NCBI RefSeq assembly: GCF_040932485.1
Contig: NZ_JBFRBH010000001.1
Coordinates: 558,001-622,000, forward strand
Direction: 5' to 3'
Length of the DNA stretch: 64,000 nt
Source of the DNA: Gymnodinialimonas sp. 202GB13-11
GTDB taxonomy: Bacteria; Pseudomonadota; Alphaproteobacteria; Rhodobacterales; Rhodobacteraceae
Part shown: in pieces, positions 15,446 through 24,925 of the stretch
How positions within the stretch are numbered: position 1 is the stretch's first letter
How the letters are laid out: every line of letters starts with the position of its first letter
The notes under the pieces: model-generated
What the model was told of the DNA's origin: nothing
Seen by the model: the letters and a program-made list of their open reading frames with translations, nothing else
The model's database searches: none
Position numbers and translations under genes: made by a program

Positions 15446-15777
15446 GGTCAGAATCCTCCCAAATTCTCCCGCCGCGAACGATACCGGGTTTCGGGGCGGT
15501 GGGAAGCGGGAACCTACGTAAACCTGTCTGGCGCAACTTGGGCGTGTGTTTTGGTGGTTGCGCCGGCGGAGTTTCCCGCTTGGGGAGAGTGGCGCGCGCG
15601 GGGTCGGGCGGGTTTGCGCCTAATCTCGGCGATTTCGCGGGGCAAGCGGACTCTTGTCTCGCTGCGAATTTTTGAAATTATATTTCAGAAGTGGTATAAG
15701 CGTATTTAGCTACGTGAAAACAGGGCCTTGGATTTTTTCACAATGCAAAACGTGCTTTCAAATCTGTGAGTTTACCG
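15446..15777. other. Divergent intergenic region between fadD and the IclR gene
   Basis: About 330 bp between divergently transcribed genes. No gene is seen. The right half is markedly AT-rich and holds the IclR promoter/operator at 15672-15700 and a second short inverted repeat, GTGAAAA (15714-15720) with TTTTCAC (15735-15741). The left half is GC-rich with no clear boxes, although fadD must be transcribed from it. Confidence 0.6.
15672..15700 (+). promoter_or_regulatory. Sigma-70-like promoter with overlapping IclR-type operator
   Basis: TTGAAA (15672-15677) and TATAAG (15695-15700) are spaced by 17 bp. The perfect palindrome TGAAATTATATTTCA at 15673-15687 overlaps the -35 box and resembles IclR-family operators (TGGAAAT-type half sites). 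It is placed to autoregulate the IclR gene starting at 15778. Confidence 0.7.
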
Positions 15778-16605
15778 ATGAGTGATGGCGAAAGCTCCCC
15801 CGCCCGGCGCGCAAGGGGCCGTCCGAGGGGATGGAACGATAAAACCGAACAGAACACTATCAAGTCGCTCGACCGGGCGATGGAGGTGTTTGAGCATCTA
15901 TCGACCCTGCCGGGCGCGACCCTGACAGAATTGTCCGAGGAATTGAGCCAATCGCCCGCCACCGTCTACCGCATCATGGTGACGTTGGAGGGGCGCGGCT
16001 TGGTCGAATTCGATCAGACCACGCAGATGTGGCATGTCGGCGCGCGGGCCTTTGTGATTGGGGCGCGGTACTTGCGGCGCACTTCGCTGGTGGAACGCGC
16101 GCGGCCCGTATTGCGGCAATTGATGGAGGATACTGGCGAGACCGCGAACCTTGGCATTGCACGGGACACACATGTGCTGTTCGTGGGGCAGGTCGAAACC
16201 CATGCGACGATCCGAGCCTTCTTTCCGCCCGGAACGCTATCGCCCATGCATGCGTCCGGTATTGGCAAGGCGCTGCTGGCGCAAATGAGTGATGACCGCC
16301 TGTCACGACTTTTCGCGACGGCGCCGTTGGACCAGTTCACCGCGAAGACATTGATTGAGCCTTCGACCCTTCGCGCTGATCTGGAGGCCACACGAGAGCG
16401 TGGGTATGCGATTGATGATGAAGAGAAAAATGAAGGGATGCGCTGCATTGCGGCGCCGATCTTTGATTTCAGTGGAGGGGCGATTGCCGGCCTGTCCGTG
16501 TCTGGCCCCGTGAGCCGGGTGAGCCTAGCCAAGACCGAGGATTTGGCCGCGTCCGTTGTGCGGGCGGCGCAGGACTTGTCGCAAGCGATGGGGGCGGAGG
16601 GCTAG
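15778..16605 (+). CDS. IclR-family transcriptional regulator, BhcR-like
   Basis: A 275-residue regulator when started at the ATG at 15778 (MSDGESSPARRARGRPRGW); a GTG at 15766 is a weaker alternative. Residues of about 25-85 are the winged HTH (NTIKSLDRAMEVFEHLS, TLTELSEELSQSPATVYRIM), and residues 100-270 the IclR ligand domain (FPPGTLSPMHASGIGKALLA, RGYAIDDEEKNEGMRCIAAP). The wording is very close to what I recall of BhcR, the glyoxylate-responsive regulator of the beta-hydroxyaspartate cycle in Paracoccus. No bhcABCD genes are visible, so its target may be elsewhere or different. It probably binds the palindrome at its own promoter. Confidence 0.85.
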   Translation: MSDGESSPARRARGRPRGWNDKTEQNTIKSLDRAMEVFEHLSTLPGATLTELSEELSQSPATVYRIMVTLEGRGLVEFDQTTQMWHVGARAFVIGARYLRRTSLVERARPVLRQLMEDTGETANLGIARDTHVLFVGQVETHATIRAFFPPGTLSPMHASGIGKALLAQMSDDRLSRLFATAPLDQFTAKTLIEPSTLRADLEATRERGYAIDDEEKNEGMRCIAAPIFDFSGGAIAGLSVSGPVSRVSLAKTEDLAASVVRAAQDLSQAMGAEG

Positions 16606-16731
16606 CGCGTGTTGCGAAGTGGGGGCGGAATCGGTTACACTCGCAACTGAGCAGATGCTCCCCGCGGGCCGGGATCTTGTTTGTCGCGTGAAGGGCACGT
16701 CACACGCGGCGTCAAAAGCAGGAGGTGGGCC

Positions 16732-17826
16732 ATGGGACCTTTCCCGCATGATGCCCCGAAAGCCGTTATCGACGCGACCAATGTGGCCGGAACCGATGGG
16801 TTCGAATTCGTGGAATTTGCGCACCTCGATCCCGTGGCGCTTGAGACGCTGTTCTCTGCGATGGGGTACGTCGAGGTGGCGCGGCATAAGACACGCGACA
16901 TCTCGCTCTACCGGCAGGGCGACCTCAACTATGTCATCAACCGCGAACGCGACAGCCATGCGGGCCGCTTTGTCGATGCACATGGGCCTTGCGCGCCCGC
17001 GATGGCCTGGCGGGTCGTTGATGCGCAACACGCGCTGAAGTGCGCGGTCGATTACGGGGCAGAGGAATATACCGGTGCCGACAAGTCGCTGGATGTGCCT
17101 GCGGTTGTGGGGATTGGTGGCTCGCTTCTGTATTTCGTCGAAACCTATGGCGAGGCCGGGTCGCCCTATGCGGCGGAGTTCGACTGGATTGGTGAGGTTG
17201 ACCCGAAGCCCGAGGGCGCGGGCTTCTATTACCTCGATCACCTGACGCACAACGTTGCGCGGGGAAATATGAGCACGTGGTATGATTTCTATGCCAAGGC
17301 GTTCAATTTCCGCGAGATCAAGTTCTTCGACATCGAGGGCAAGCAGACGGGCCTGTTCTCCCGTGCGCTCACATCGCCTTGCGGAAAGATCCGTATCCCG
17401 ATCAACGAGAGCAAGGATGAGACCAGCCAGATCGAGGAATACCTGAACGAATACAAGGGCGAAGGCATTCAGCACATCGCAGTGGCGACGGAGGATATCT
17501 ACGGGGCTGTGGACCGGATCGCGGCGGCCGGGATCGAGTTCATGCCCGCCCCGCCCGACACCTATTACGAGATGAGCCAAGCCCGTGTGCATGGCCATGA
17601 AGAGCCGATTGACCGGATGAAGGCCCATGGCATCCTGATTGATGGTGAGGGTGTGGTGGATGGCGGGGTCACGCGCATCCTGCTTCAGATTTTCTCGAAA
17701 ACTGTGATCGGCCCGATCTTCTTCGAGTTCATTCAGCGCAAAGGGGATGACGGGTTCGGCGAGGGCAACTTCAAGGCCCTGTTCGAGTCGATTGAGGCCG
17801 ACCAGATCGAGCGAGGCGTTTTGTAG
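16732..17826 (+). CDS. hppD: 4-hydroxyphenylpyruvate dioxygenase
   Basis: A 364-residue Fe(II) dioxygenase converting 4-hydroxyphenylpyruvate to homogentisate in tyrosine degradation. The start at 16732 is set by AGGAGGT at 16720-16726, five bases upstream. It has two vicinal-oxygen-chelate domains; the iron ligands are His170 (in DHLTHNV), His248 (in IQHIAVAT) and Glu332 (in FFEFIQRKG). The C-terminal GFGEGNFKALFESIE is typical. Homogentisate dioxygenase and fumarylacetoacetase genes are not in the window. Confidence 0.95.
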   Translation: MGPFPHDAPKAVIDATNVAGTDGFEFVEFAHLDPVALETLFSAMGYVEVARHKTRDISLYRQGDLNYVINRERDSHAGRFVDAHGPCAPAMAWRVVDAQHALKCAVDYGAEEYTGADKSLDVPAVVGIGGSLLYFVETYGEAGSPYAAEFDWIGEVDPKPEGAGFYYLDHLTHNVARGNMSTWYDFYAKAFNFREIKFFDIEGKQTGLFSRALTSPCGKIRIPINESKDETSQIEEYLNEYKGEGIQHIAVATEDIYGAVDRIAAAGIEFMPAPPDTYYEMSQARVHGHEEPIDRMKAHGILIDGEGVVDGGVTRILLQIFSKTVIGPIFFEFIQRKGDDGFGEGNFKALFESIEADQIERGVL

Positions 17827-17851
17827 GGCCGTTGGGTCAGGTTTGCGTGGG

Positions 17852-17871
17852 CGGAAAACTCAAGTTTTCCG
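17852..17871. terminator. Hairpin between convergent hppD and xylulokinase genes
   Basis: CGGAAAACT and AGTTTTCCG flank a 2-base centre between two convergent stop codons. It is symmetrical and could end transcription in both directions, with A/T tracts inside the stem. Confidence 0.55.
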
Positions 17872-17876
17872 GCGCG

Positions 17877-19328
17877 CTAGCCGAGCGCAGTGTTTACTGA
17901 TTTCAGGGCAGGATAGAGGGCTCGGTAGCCCTTGAGGCGGCGGGACATAGCCTCCGCCGCTGCCGGATTAGGGGTGAACCAGCGCGAGACTTCGGGTTTT
18001 GTGGCGACCTCTTCGACAGAAGCGCCGGTCGCTATCTGCGCGAGGCGGGCTGCGCCGAGGGCCGGGCCGACCTCGGCGGCGTCCGATCGGCCAAGCTCCA
18101 CCCCCATGACGTCTGCGATCATCTGCAACAAGAAGTCGCTGCGGGTGCCGCCGCCAATGGCCAACAGGCGGTCTGGCTTGGTGCCCGCGTCTGCCATGGC
18201 CGCCTGCGCATCGGCGAAGGAAAAGGCGATCGCCTCGACCACCGCGCGCATCATGGCGCCGTGGGTGGTGCCTTCGCTGAGGCCCCAGAAGCCTGCGCGA
18301 ATCTCCGCATCGCCGTGCGGCGTGCGTTCGCCTGTGAGGTAAGGCAGGAAGAGGGGGCCGGGATCGGCGGCCTCGGCCTCTGCCAGAAGGTCGGGGATCG
18401 GACGACCAAGAAGATCTGCGAGCCAGGCCATGGGGCGCGCCCCGTTGAGCATGGCCGCCATCTGGAACCACAGATCCGGCAATGTGTGGGCATAAGCATG
18501 GATGCGGCTGGCCGGATTGGGGCGATAGCTGTCCGTAGTTACGAAAAGCTGGCCAGATGTGCCGAGCGAGATAAAACCATCGCCCGCCGCAACGGCCCCG
18601 ATGCCGACGGCACCGGCTGCGCCATCGCCCGCTCCGGCGGCGACGGGGATGCCCTCGGGCAGACCCAACGCCTCAGCCGCCACTGGCCGCAAGGCGCCTG
18701 CAATATCTGTGCCATGCAGGACCGGCGGAAGCCATTCCGACTTGGTCGCAGACGCCGCGCACGCCTTGTCTGACCAGATTCGGGCCTGTTGGTCGAACCA
18801 GCAGGTCCCGGCGGCATCGGACGGATCGGTCGCCAGATTGCCATGGAGGAACAGGCCCACATAGTCCTTGGGTAACATGATATGGGCGATCCGGACGTGG
18901 TCCTTGGGCGCGTGTTCGGCCAGCCACATTAGCTTTGGCGCAGTAAAGCCCGGCATCGGCGGAACCCCCGCAATCTGCCCGATCTCGGGCAGCGCGGCCT
19001 CCAACGCCTCGCATTCGTGCGCGGCCCGGCTGTCATTCCACAGGATAGCAGGACGGATCGGCGCGTGCGACGCATCCAACAAGACCGCGCCGTGCATCTG
19101 GCCGGACAGGCCGATGGCCGTGACCTGCGCGCGTAGGTTTTCATCCAACCGATGTGCGGCGCTTTGCGTGGCGGCAATCCAAGCGTCAGGCTCCTGCTCA
19201 CTGGCACCGGGGAACGGCGTTTGCAGGCTGAGTGGTGCATCGACTGAGGTCACAACGCCACCGCTCGCATCTGAAAGACAGAGCTTCACGGCGGAGGTGC
19301 CAATATCGATCCCAAGGAGAAGGGTCAC
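17877..19328 (-). CDS. xylB: Xylulokinase
   Basis: A 483-residue FGGY-family sugar kinase if started at the GTG at 19328 (VTLLLGIDIGTSAVK), which follows an AGGA box; an ORF extension to 19418 lacks family similarity. FGGY landmarks are the N-terminal GIDIGTSAVK phosphate loop, LSGQMHGAVLLD, WNDSRA, the GAGDGAAGAVGIG segment and the C-terminal AIGGGTRSDFLLQMIADV adenine region. GQMHG is the xylulokinase-typical wording. It phosphorylates D-xylulose at the expense of ATP. No other xylose genes are adjacent. It is transcribed away from the copper-ATPase promoter. Confidence 0.9.
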   Translation of the reverse strand: MTLLLGIDIGTSAVKLCLSDASGGVVTSVDAPLSLQTPFPGASEQEPDAWIAATQSAAHRLDENLRAQVTAIGLSGQMHGAVLLDASHAPIRPAILWNDSRAAHECEALEAALPEIGQIAGVPPMPGFTAPKLMWLAEHAPKDHVRIAHIMLPKDYVGLFLHGNLATDPSDAAGTCWFDQQARIWSDKACAASATKSEWLPPVLHGTDIAGALRPVAAEALGLPEGIPVAAGAGDGAAGAVGIGAVAAGDGFISLGTSGQLFVTTDSYRPNPASRIHAYAHTLPDLWFQMAAMLNGARPMAWLADLLGRPIPDLLAEAEAADPGPLFLPYLTGERTPHGDAEIRAGFWGLSEGTTHGAMMRAVVEAIAFSFADAQAAMADAGTKPDRLLAIGGGTRSDFLLQMIADVMGVELGRSDAAEVGPALGAARLAQIATGASVEEVATKPEVSRWFTPNPAAAEAMSRRLKGYRALYPALKSVNTALG

Positions 19329-19430
19329 GTTCAAATCCTGTTCATGCGCCGGTCTATTGCGATCATCTGATAGGGCGAACGCCTGCATGAGACAATCTGC
19401 GGTGCAGGTTTCGCGCAATAACGCTGGCTC

Positions 19431-19461
19431 TTGACCTTCCAGTTAGTGGAAGGTGCATATA
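19431..19461 (+). promoter_or_regulatory. CueR-type copper-responsive promoter
   Basis: TTGACC (-35, 19431-19436) and CATATA (-10, 19456-19461) are separated by 19 bp, the overlong spacing typical of MerR-family promoters. The spacer holds the dyad ACCTTCCA-GTTAG-TGGAAGGT (19434-19454), which matches the CueR operator of copA genes. The cueR gene lies just downstream of copA. Confidence 0.92.
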
Positions 19462-19500
19462 TGCTGCTCATCCTGCCGAAACTGGAAGTTTGAAACAGCC

Positions 19501-22005
19501 ATGGCCTATGCGCTCCAGATCTCGGGCATGAATTGCGCGTCCTGCGTCGGGCGCGTTGAGCGGGCTTTAGCGGACTTACCTTCGATCCGCGATGTTCAGG
19601 TGAACCTTGCCACCGAACGTGCGCAGTTTGAGGCTGATGATCCAGCCGCACTGCAAGCGGCGGCTGAGACACTGGAAAAGATGGGCTATTTCGCAAAAAC
19701 CACAGAGGTGCGGCTGACGCTTCAGGGTTTGTCCTGCGCGGGCTGTGTGGGTCGGGCGGAGCGCGCCTTGGCTGCTGTGCCGGGCGTGGTGAGCGCGGCG
19801 GTTAATCTGGCCACGAACACGGCAAATGTAACGCTGTTGGACGGCGTGACGCCTCCGAAGGCGCTGGCCGAAGCCGTCACAAAAGCGGGATATCCGGGCG
19901 AATTTGTGGGGGACACGGCCGCCGCAAACCCAACCGACGAAAGGGCGGCAGAGGCTATGGTTGCCCGGCGGCGTATGATCCTGGCCGCTGTCCTGACATT
20001 GCCTGTCTTCGTGATGGAGATGGGCGGGCATCTGTTCCCCGAGCTGCACCATTTCATCGGGTCAACGATCGGACATCAGACCAATTGGCTGATCCAATGG
20101 GCCCTAACCAGCCTGGTCCTGATTGGGCCGGGCCGCGTGTTCTATACCAAGGGCCTGCCTGCGTTGGTGCGCGGAGCGCCTGACATGAACAGCCTTGTCG
20201 CGGTCGGCACGTTGGCGGCCTATGGCTTTTCGGTGGTGGCGACCTTCGCGCCGGGGCTTTTGCCAGACATCGCACGGGCCGTGTATTTCGAAGCGGCCGC
20301 CGTGATTGTGACCCTGATCCTTGTGGGCCGCTTCCTTGAAGCGCGCGCCAAGGGTCGGACGGGGGCGGCGATTTCCCGGCTGGTGGGCCTACAGGTGCAA
20401 ACGGCGCGAGTGATGCGAGCCGGCGCAGCGGTCGATGTGGTGCTGGATGACATCCGGGTTGGGGATATCCTGATCGTGCGGCCGGGTGAACGGATCGCGG
20501 TGGATGGTGAGGTTGTGGAGGGCACCTCCCATGTCGATGAAAGCATGATCACGGGGGAGCCGATTCCAGTGGACAAAGGGGTTGGCGATGCGGTCACAGG
20601 CGGCACGGTAAATGGCGCGGGCGGCTTCACCTTCCGCGCCACGCGCGTGGGCGCCGACACGGCCCTGTCGCAGATCATCCGCATGGTGCAGGACGCGCAG
20701 GGTGCGAAGCTGCCCATTCAAACCTTGGTGGATCGGGTGACGTATTGGTTCGTTCCAGCCGTCATGATTCTGGCGGCTCTGACCGTGTTGGCATGGCTGC
20801 TGCTCGGGCCGGATCCGGCGCTGACATTTGCGTTGGTGGCGGGGGTCTCTGTCCTGATCATCGCGTGCCCTTGTGCGATGGGTCTGGCCACGCCCACGTC
20901 GATCATGGTGGGGACGGGGCGCGCGGCGGAGATGGGTGTGCTGTTCCGAAAGGGCGAGGCGTTGCAGCGCCTGGCAGATGTGGACGTGGTGGCGTTCGAC
21001 AAAACGGGGACGCTGACTCAAGGCCGACCCGAGTTGACCGACATGGTTTTGGCAGACGGATTTGATCGGGCGCAGGTGCTGACGCTGGCGGCGTCGGTCG
21101 AGGTGCGTGCAGAACATCCGGTGGCGGAGGCTATTATACGTGCCGCGCGGGCGGAAGGTTTGGCAATTGATCGGACTCTGACGGGGTTTGAGGCGATTGC
21201 GGGCCAAGGCGTCCGCGCTGAGGTGGCGGGACAGAGGGTTGCGATTGGCGCAGGTCGCTTGATGCAGTCCGAAGGGGTCGTAATCGGCGCCTTTGGCACC
21301 GAGGAAGTGACGCTTGAGGCGCAGGGGAAGACGCTGCTCTACGTTGCAGTGGACGGAAAGCTTGCGGCGCTGTTTGGGGTGGCCGATACGATCAAACCGT
21401 CCGCTTTGAGTGCGGTCGAAGCCCTGCATGAACGCGGCCTGAAGGTCGCTATGATCACGGGGGATCGCCAAGCTACGGCGCGGGCGATTGCCGACGCGCT
21501 TGGCATTGATGATGTGGCGGCAGATGTGCTGCCTGACGGCAAGGTCGCAGCCATTGACCGTCTGGCAGGCGACGGGCGCAAGGTGGCCTTCGTGGGCGAC
21601 GGCATCAACGATGCGCCCGCGTTGGCCCATGCGGATATCGGGTTGGCCATCGGGACCGGGACGGATGTGGCGGTGGAGGCCGCAGATGTGGTGTTAATGT
21701 CGGGCGATCTGACCGCCGTGATCAACGCCGTCGAGATCTCGCAAAAGACGATGCGCAACATCCGCCAGAACCTCGGTTGGGCCTTTGCCTACAATGCGGC
21801 ACTTATTCCGGTTGCGGCAGGCGTTCTGTATCCGGCCTTCGGTCTGTTGCTGTCGCCCATGTTCGCCGCCGGGGCCATGGCCTTGTCGTCTGTGTCGGTC
21901 CTGAGCAACGCGCTGCGACTTCGGCGTGTGAGGCCTGCACTGGCGCCAGTTACCGTCCGCCCGGAAGCGGATGTGAGTGCTGCGCGCACAATGGCGGCAG
22001 AATGA
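19501..22005 (+). CDS. copA: Copper-exporting P1B-type ATPase
   Basis: An 834-residue P-type ATPase starting at the ATG at 19501; an upstream start at 19453 would fall inside the operator. Two N-terminal heavy-metal domains carry CxxC at Cys12/Cys15 (GMNCASC) and Cys79/Cys82 (GLSCAGC). The membrane CPC motif is in [13 protein letters not shown] near residue 456. The phosphorylation site DKTGTLTQG, the TGEP actuator loop, the AEHPVAE His-Pro motif and the [14 protein letters not shown] hinge are all present. It exports Cu(I) from the cytoplasm. A CueR promoter lies upstream and cueR 19 bp downstream, giving a self-contained copper-response unit. Confidence 0.96.
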   Translation: MAYALQISGMNCASCVGRVERALADLPSIRDVQVNLATERAQFEADDPAALQAAAETLEKMGYFAKTTEVRLTLQGLSCAGCVGRAERALAAVPGVVSAAVNLATNTANVTLLDGVTPPKALAEAVTKAGYPGEFVGDTAAANPTDERAAEAMVARRRMILAAVLTLPVFVMEMGGHLFPELHHFIGSTIGHQTNWLIQWALTSLVLIGPGRVFYTKGLPALVRGAPDMNSLVAVGTLAAYGFSVVATFAPGLLPDIARAVYFEAAAVIVTLILVGRFLEARAKGRTGAAISRLVGLQVQTARVMRAGAAVDVVLDDIRVGDILIVRPGERIAVDGEVVEGTSHVDESMITGEPIPVDKGVGDAVTGGTVNGAGGFTFRATRVGADTALSQIIRMVQDAQGAKLPIQTLVDRVTYWFVPAVMILAALTVLAWLLLGPDPALTFALVAGVSVLIIACPCAMGLATPTSIMVGTGRAAEMGVLFRKGEALQRLADVDVVAFDKTGTLTQGRPELTDMVLADGFDRAQVLTLAASVEVRAEHPVAEAIIRAARAEGLAIDRTLTGFEAIAGQGVRAEVAGQRVAIGAGRLMQSEGVVIGAFGTEEVTLEAQGKTLLYVAVDGKLAALFGVADTIKPSALSAVEALHERGLKVAMITGDRQATARAIADALGIDDVAADVLPDGKVAAIDRLAGDGRKVAFVGDGINDAPALAHADIGLAIGTGTDVAVEAADVVLMSGDLTAVINAVEISQKTMRNIRQNLGWAFAYNAALIPVAAGVLYPAFGLLLSPMFAAGAMALSSVSVLSNALRLRRVRPALAPVTVRPEADVSAARTMAAE

Positions 22006-22024
22006 GCGTGGAGGGGCAGGGCAG

Positions 22025-22417
22025 ATGAATATCGGTGAAGTTGCAAAAGCCGCAGGCGTGCCGGCCAAGACGATCCGCTACTATGAGGATATCGGCCTGA
22101 TCCGCCCGCAAAGGGGCGAAAACGGATACCGGTCCTTCCGCCAATCCGACCTGCACAAACTGGCCTTTCTGGGTCGCGCCCGGGCGCTGGGATTCTCAAT
22201 CGCCGATTGCCGCGTTTTGTTGGAGCTTTACGAGGATGAGCGGCGCAGCAGTTCTGAGGTGAAGAACATCGCGCAAAAGCATCTTGATGAGATCGATCGT
22301 AAGATCGCGGACCTGTCCGATATGCGGGCCACATTAAGTGAGTTGGTTCGAAGCTGTGCAGGCGACAACCGACCAGACTGTCCGATCCTGTCATCCCTCG
22401 CGCAAGAGGCGGAATAG
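22025..22417 (+). CDS. cueR: MerR-family copper-responsive regulator CueR
   Basis: A 130-residue regulator starting MNIGEVAKAAGVPAKTIRYYEDIGLI at 22025; the longer frame from 21977 overlaps copA. The N-terminal winged HTH is followed by a dimerisation coiled coil (EVKNIAQKHLDEIDRKIADL) and the C-terminal metal-binding pair in SCAGDNRPDCPIL, with the seven-residue Cys-x7-Cys spacing of Cu(I)/Ag(I) sensors. It probably activates the promoter at 19431-19461 and is cotranscribed with copA. Confidence 0.93.
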   Translation: MNIGEVAKAAGVPAKTIRYYEDIGLIRPQRGENGYRSFRQSDLHKLAFLGRARALGFSIADCRVLLELYEDERRSSSEVKNIAQKHLDEIDRKIADLSDMRATLSELVRSCAGDNRPDCPILSSLAQEAE

Positions 22418-22432
22418 GTTTTGAAGTGAAGG

Positions 22433-22506
22433 TGGAGGCGAGTACCGGAATCGAACCGGTGTACACGGATTTGCAATCCGCTGCGTCACCACTCCGCCAA
22501 CTCGCC
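22433..22506 (-). tRNA. tRNA-Cys (GCA)
   Basis: The minus strand folds as a tRNA: acceptor GGCGAGT (22506-22500) pairs with ACTCGCC, the anticodon loop TTGCAAA carries GCA (plus strand 22472-22474), and the T arm contains GGTTCGATTCC. The discriminator is T and CCA is encoded (22433-22435). Confidence 0.96.
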
Positions 22507-22556
22507 GTCCGTGGTGGTGCGCCTCTAGTAGGAGAACGCAGAAATCGCGGCAAGCC

Positions 22557-23981
22557 CTAATCGCCGGAAGCTGGCGTTGGCAAGCCGCCTTTGATCTCGA
22601 CCACGCGCTGAGGGTAGGGGATTTCGATGTCGTGCTCCTTGAGCGCATTCCAGATCAGGAATAGCACGTCGGACGTGTATTTGTTTGCCCCGTCGTCGAT
22701 GCCGTTGACCCAGAATTCGACGGCGAAATCAATGCCGCTGTCGCCGAAGCCGCGCAACTCGCAATCGGGCGGGAATGGGGCGTCCAGCACTTCGGCATGG
22801 GTAGCGACCGCGGCCTCAACGATGGCAGGGACCTTGTTGATGTCCGTGTCGTAGCTGACCGAGAACGGGGCCTCGTATCGGTTGGCTGAGCCACTGTCGG
22901 AATAGTTCACGACGCGGGTGATGATGAAATCTTCGTTCGGCACCACGATCCAGCGGCCGTCATAAGTCTCCAAAATCACGGCGCGGGCTGTCATACGGAT
23001 GATCGTGCCTTCCTCGCCGCCATCCAGAGCCACGAAGTCGCCTACTGTGGCCTGGCCTTCCAGCAGAAGGATCACGCCAGAGATGAAGTTTGACGCGATC
23101 TTCTGCAGGCCAAAACCCAAACCCACACCAATCGCACCAGTCAGCACCGCGAGGGAGGTGAGCGGAATGCCCATGATGTTCATAAAGATAAGAAAGGCGG
23201 CGCCGAAGATCGCGATTTCCGCCGCTTTCACGGCCAGTTGCCGCGTGGCGGGGCGCATCTCGGCCTGTTTCTCGATCAGGCTGGCGGATTGATCATTCGA
23301 CCAGCGCCCAAGCCAGAAGATGACCCCGCCCACCACGACGAAACGAATAAGGTCGAGGAGGTCGAACGACAGATTGCCGAGCGGGATGACCACTGCCTCC
23401 AACCGGGCCATAACCGGGTCGAGCAGGCCGATGGCGTAAAGCGCGGCCATCGGTAAGAGGATGAACTTGCCGAGGAGTTTTAGGAACCCGTCCGTCAGGA
23501 TATCGCGCACAAGCGCGCGCACGGCGAGGAACAGGAAAATGCCCTTGCCCAACGCGATCACGCTGCCTGCCGCAAAGATCGACCGTGTGGCCTGTTCGCC
23601 CAATGCGGTCAGGGCGAAGGCCAGCAGCGGCATGGTCAGGGGCAGGAACTGGCGGAGAAACAGCCGCGCCTTGTCGAACAGCCGCTCCGAACCTTCCTCG
23701 GGCGAGAGCCATTGCGTGAGTTTCGGGCGCAGGCGTTTGGTCAGGTAGCGCGCCAGCAGGAAGGCGACGATCAGCAGTGCAAACTGCGACCAGGCAGCGG
23801 GGCTGAGCAGCCAGGCCTTGGCAATGGTCAGCCCTTGCTGACCGAATTCGATGGCCTGTTGTGCAAAGGGGGGCATCCCCTCTGCCCATTCCGGCAGGGG
23901 CGGGGGCGGCGGAACCTCAACGGCTTCCATTGCAGGCTCGACCGCGTCGGCGGCACCTTCGGTTTCGGTCTCGTTTTCCAT
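22557..23981 (-). CDS. MscS-family mechanosensitive channel
   Basis: A 474-residue membrane protein when started at the ATG at 23981 (MENETETEG), with a GGGGG box upstream; an ATG at 23994 is also possible. An acidic, proline-rich N-terminus precedes about five to six membrane helices. The pore-lining helix and MscS beta domain follow: GAIGVGLGFGLQKIASNFISGVILLLEGQATVGDFV, then a cytoplasmic GTIIRMTARAVILETYDGRWIVVPNEDFI block. It probably opens under hypo-osmotic stress to release solutes. It is longer than E. coli MscS because of extra N-terminal helices. It is divergent from the PCMT-like gene. Confidence 0.92.
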   Translation of the reverse strand: MENETETEGAADAVEPAMEAVEVPPPPPLPEWAEGMPPFAQQAIEFGQQGLTIAKAWLLSPAAWSQFALLIVAFLLARYLTKRLRPKLTQWLSPEEGSERLFDKARLFLRQFLPLTMPLLAFALTALGEQATRSIFAAGSVIALGKGIFLFLAVRALVRDILTDGFLKLLGKFILLPMAALYAIGLLDPVMARLEAVVIPLGNLSFDLLDLIRFVVVGGVIFWLGRWSNDQSASLIEKQAEMRPATRQLAVKAAEIAIFGAAFLIFMNIMGIPLTSLAVLTGAIGVGLGFGLQKIASNFISGVILLLEGQATVGDFVALDGGEEGTIIRMTARAVILETYDGRWIVVPNEDFIITRVVNYSDSGSANRYEAPFSVSYDTDINKVPAIVEAAVATHAEVLDAPFPPDCELRGFGDSGIDFAVEFWVNGIDDGANKYTSDVLFLIWNALKEHDIEIPYPQRVVEIKGGLPTPASGD

Positions 23982-24177
23982 CGTGGGCCCCCATGGTCCG
24001 GTACCAACGTGAAGCTGGACCCTCTTAATCGGACGGTCAGTCGAAAAGGGCAAGCCGTGGAGACGCTCGGATCGGTGCCTTTCGTCGCATCTTGAGGGGC
24101 TTGGGGACAGGGCGGTTGCCAGCCACAAGCGCTTGTGCCACAAGAAATCCGAAAACTAGACGGAGTGGTTCAGTTTC

Positions 24178-24831
24178 ATGGCGGACTTCACGCAGCGCAG
24201 GGTCACGATGGTCGACACGCAGGTGCGGCCCTCGGACGTCACCAAGTTTCCCATTCTTGAGGCAATGCTGAGCATTCCGCGTGAGGTTTACGTGCCGGAT
24301 GCCAAGCGCGATTTGGCCTATGTGGACACGCCCATTGATCTGGGCGAGGGGCGGCAGCTTCTGGATGCGCGGGCGATTGCCAAGCTGTTGGAGGCACTGA
24401 CGCCTGCTCCGGCGGATCTGGTGCTCGAAATCGGAGCCTCGACCGGTTACACCACCGCGCTTTTGGCACGCATGGCCGAAGCGGTTGTCGCGGTCGAGGA
24501 AGACGAAGACCTTGCCCGCGATGCCGAGGCGAACCTTTCGGACGAAGGGGTCGATAACGCTGCAGTTGTTGCTGGATCGTTGGCCGAGGGCAGCGCGAAG
24601 CACGGACCGTTCGACATGGTGATGATCTTTGGCGGGGTACAGATGGTGCCGAATGCGATCATCGACCAGCTGAAAGAGGGCGGCCACATCGCGGCGATCT
24701 TCATGGATGGGCCGTTGGGCGAGGCCCGTGTCGGCGTAAAATCCGGCGGCCGGATGAGCTGGCGCATGGCATTTAATGCAACGGCACCGCTCTTGCCCGG
24801 CTTCACAAAAGAACCAAGTTTCGCATTCTGA
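24178..24831 (+). CDS. Protein-L-isoaspartate O-methyltransferase family protein
   Basis: A 217-residue SAM-dependent methyltransferase starting MADFTQRRVTMVDTQVRPSDVT. Family features are the N-terminal MVDTQVRP segment, the QLLDARAIAKLLEAL region and SAM motif I VLEIGASTGYTTALLA. The usual PCMT substrate-loop wording is only partly conserved, and this group in Rhodobacterales is regularly found directly upstream of tolC, as here. Repair of isoaspartyl damage is the family function; the actual substrate of this subgroup is uncertain. Confidence 0.85.
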   Translation: MADFTQRRVTMVDTQVRPSDVTKFPILEAMLSIPREVYVPDAKRDLAYVDTPIDLGEGRQLLDARAIAKLLEALTPAPADLVLEIGASTGYTTALLARMAEAVVAVEEDEDLARDAEANLSDEGVDNAAVVAGSLAEGSAKHGPFDMVMIFGGVQMVPNAIIDQLKEGGHIAAIFMDGPLGEARVGVKSGGRMSWRMAFNATAPLLPGFTKEPSFAF

Positions 24832-24925
24832 ATGACTTTGCATCCGTCAAAGGGTGCATCGGACAAACAAGACAAAGACGACACAGGCAAGGCAACAGGC
24901 AAAACCAGATCTAGCGGGGGATCAG

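Noticed and set aside
19453-19500. Upstream start for copA
   Set aside because: It would begin inside the CueR operator and before the expected transcription start.
21789-22553. Open frame overlapping tRNA-Cys, cueR and the end of copA
   Set aside because: It reads through a tRNA gene and antisense to two clear genes; the tRNA-derived part has the typical spurious wording.
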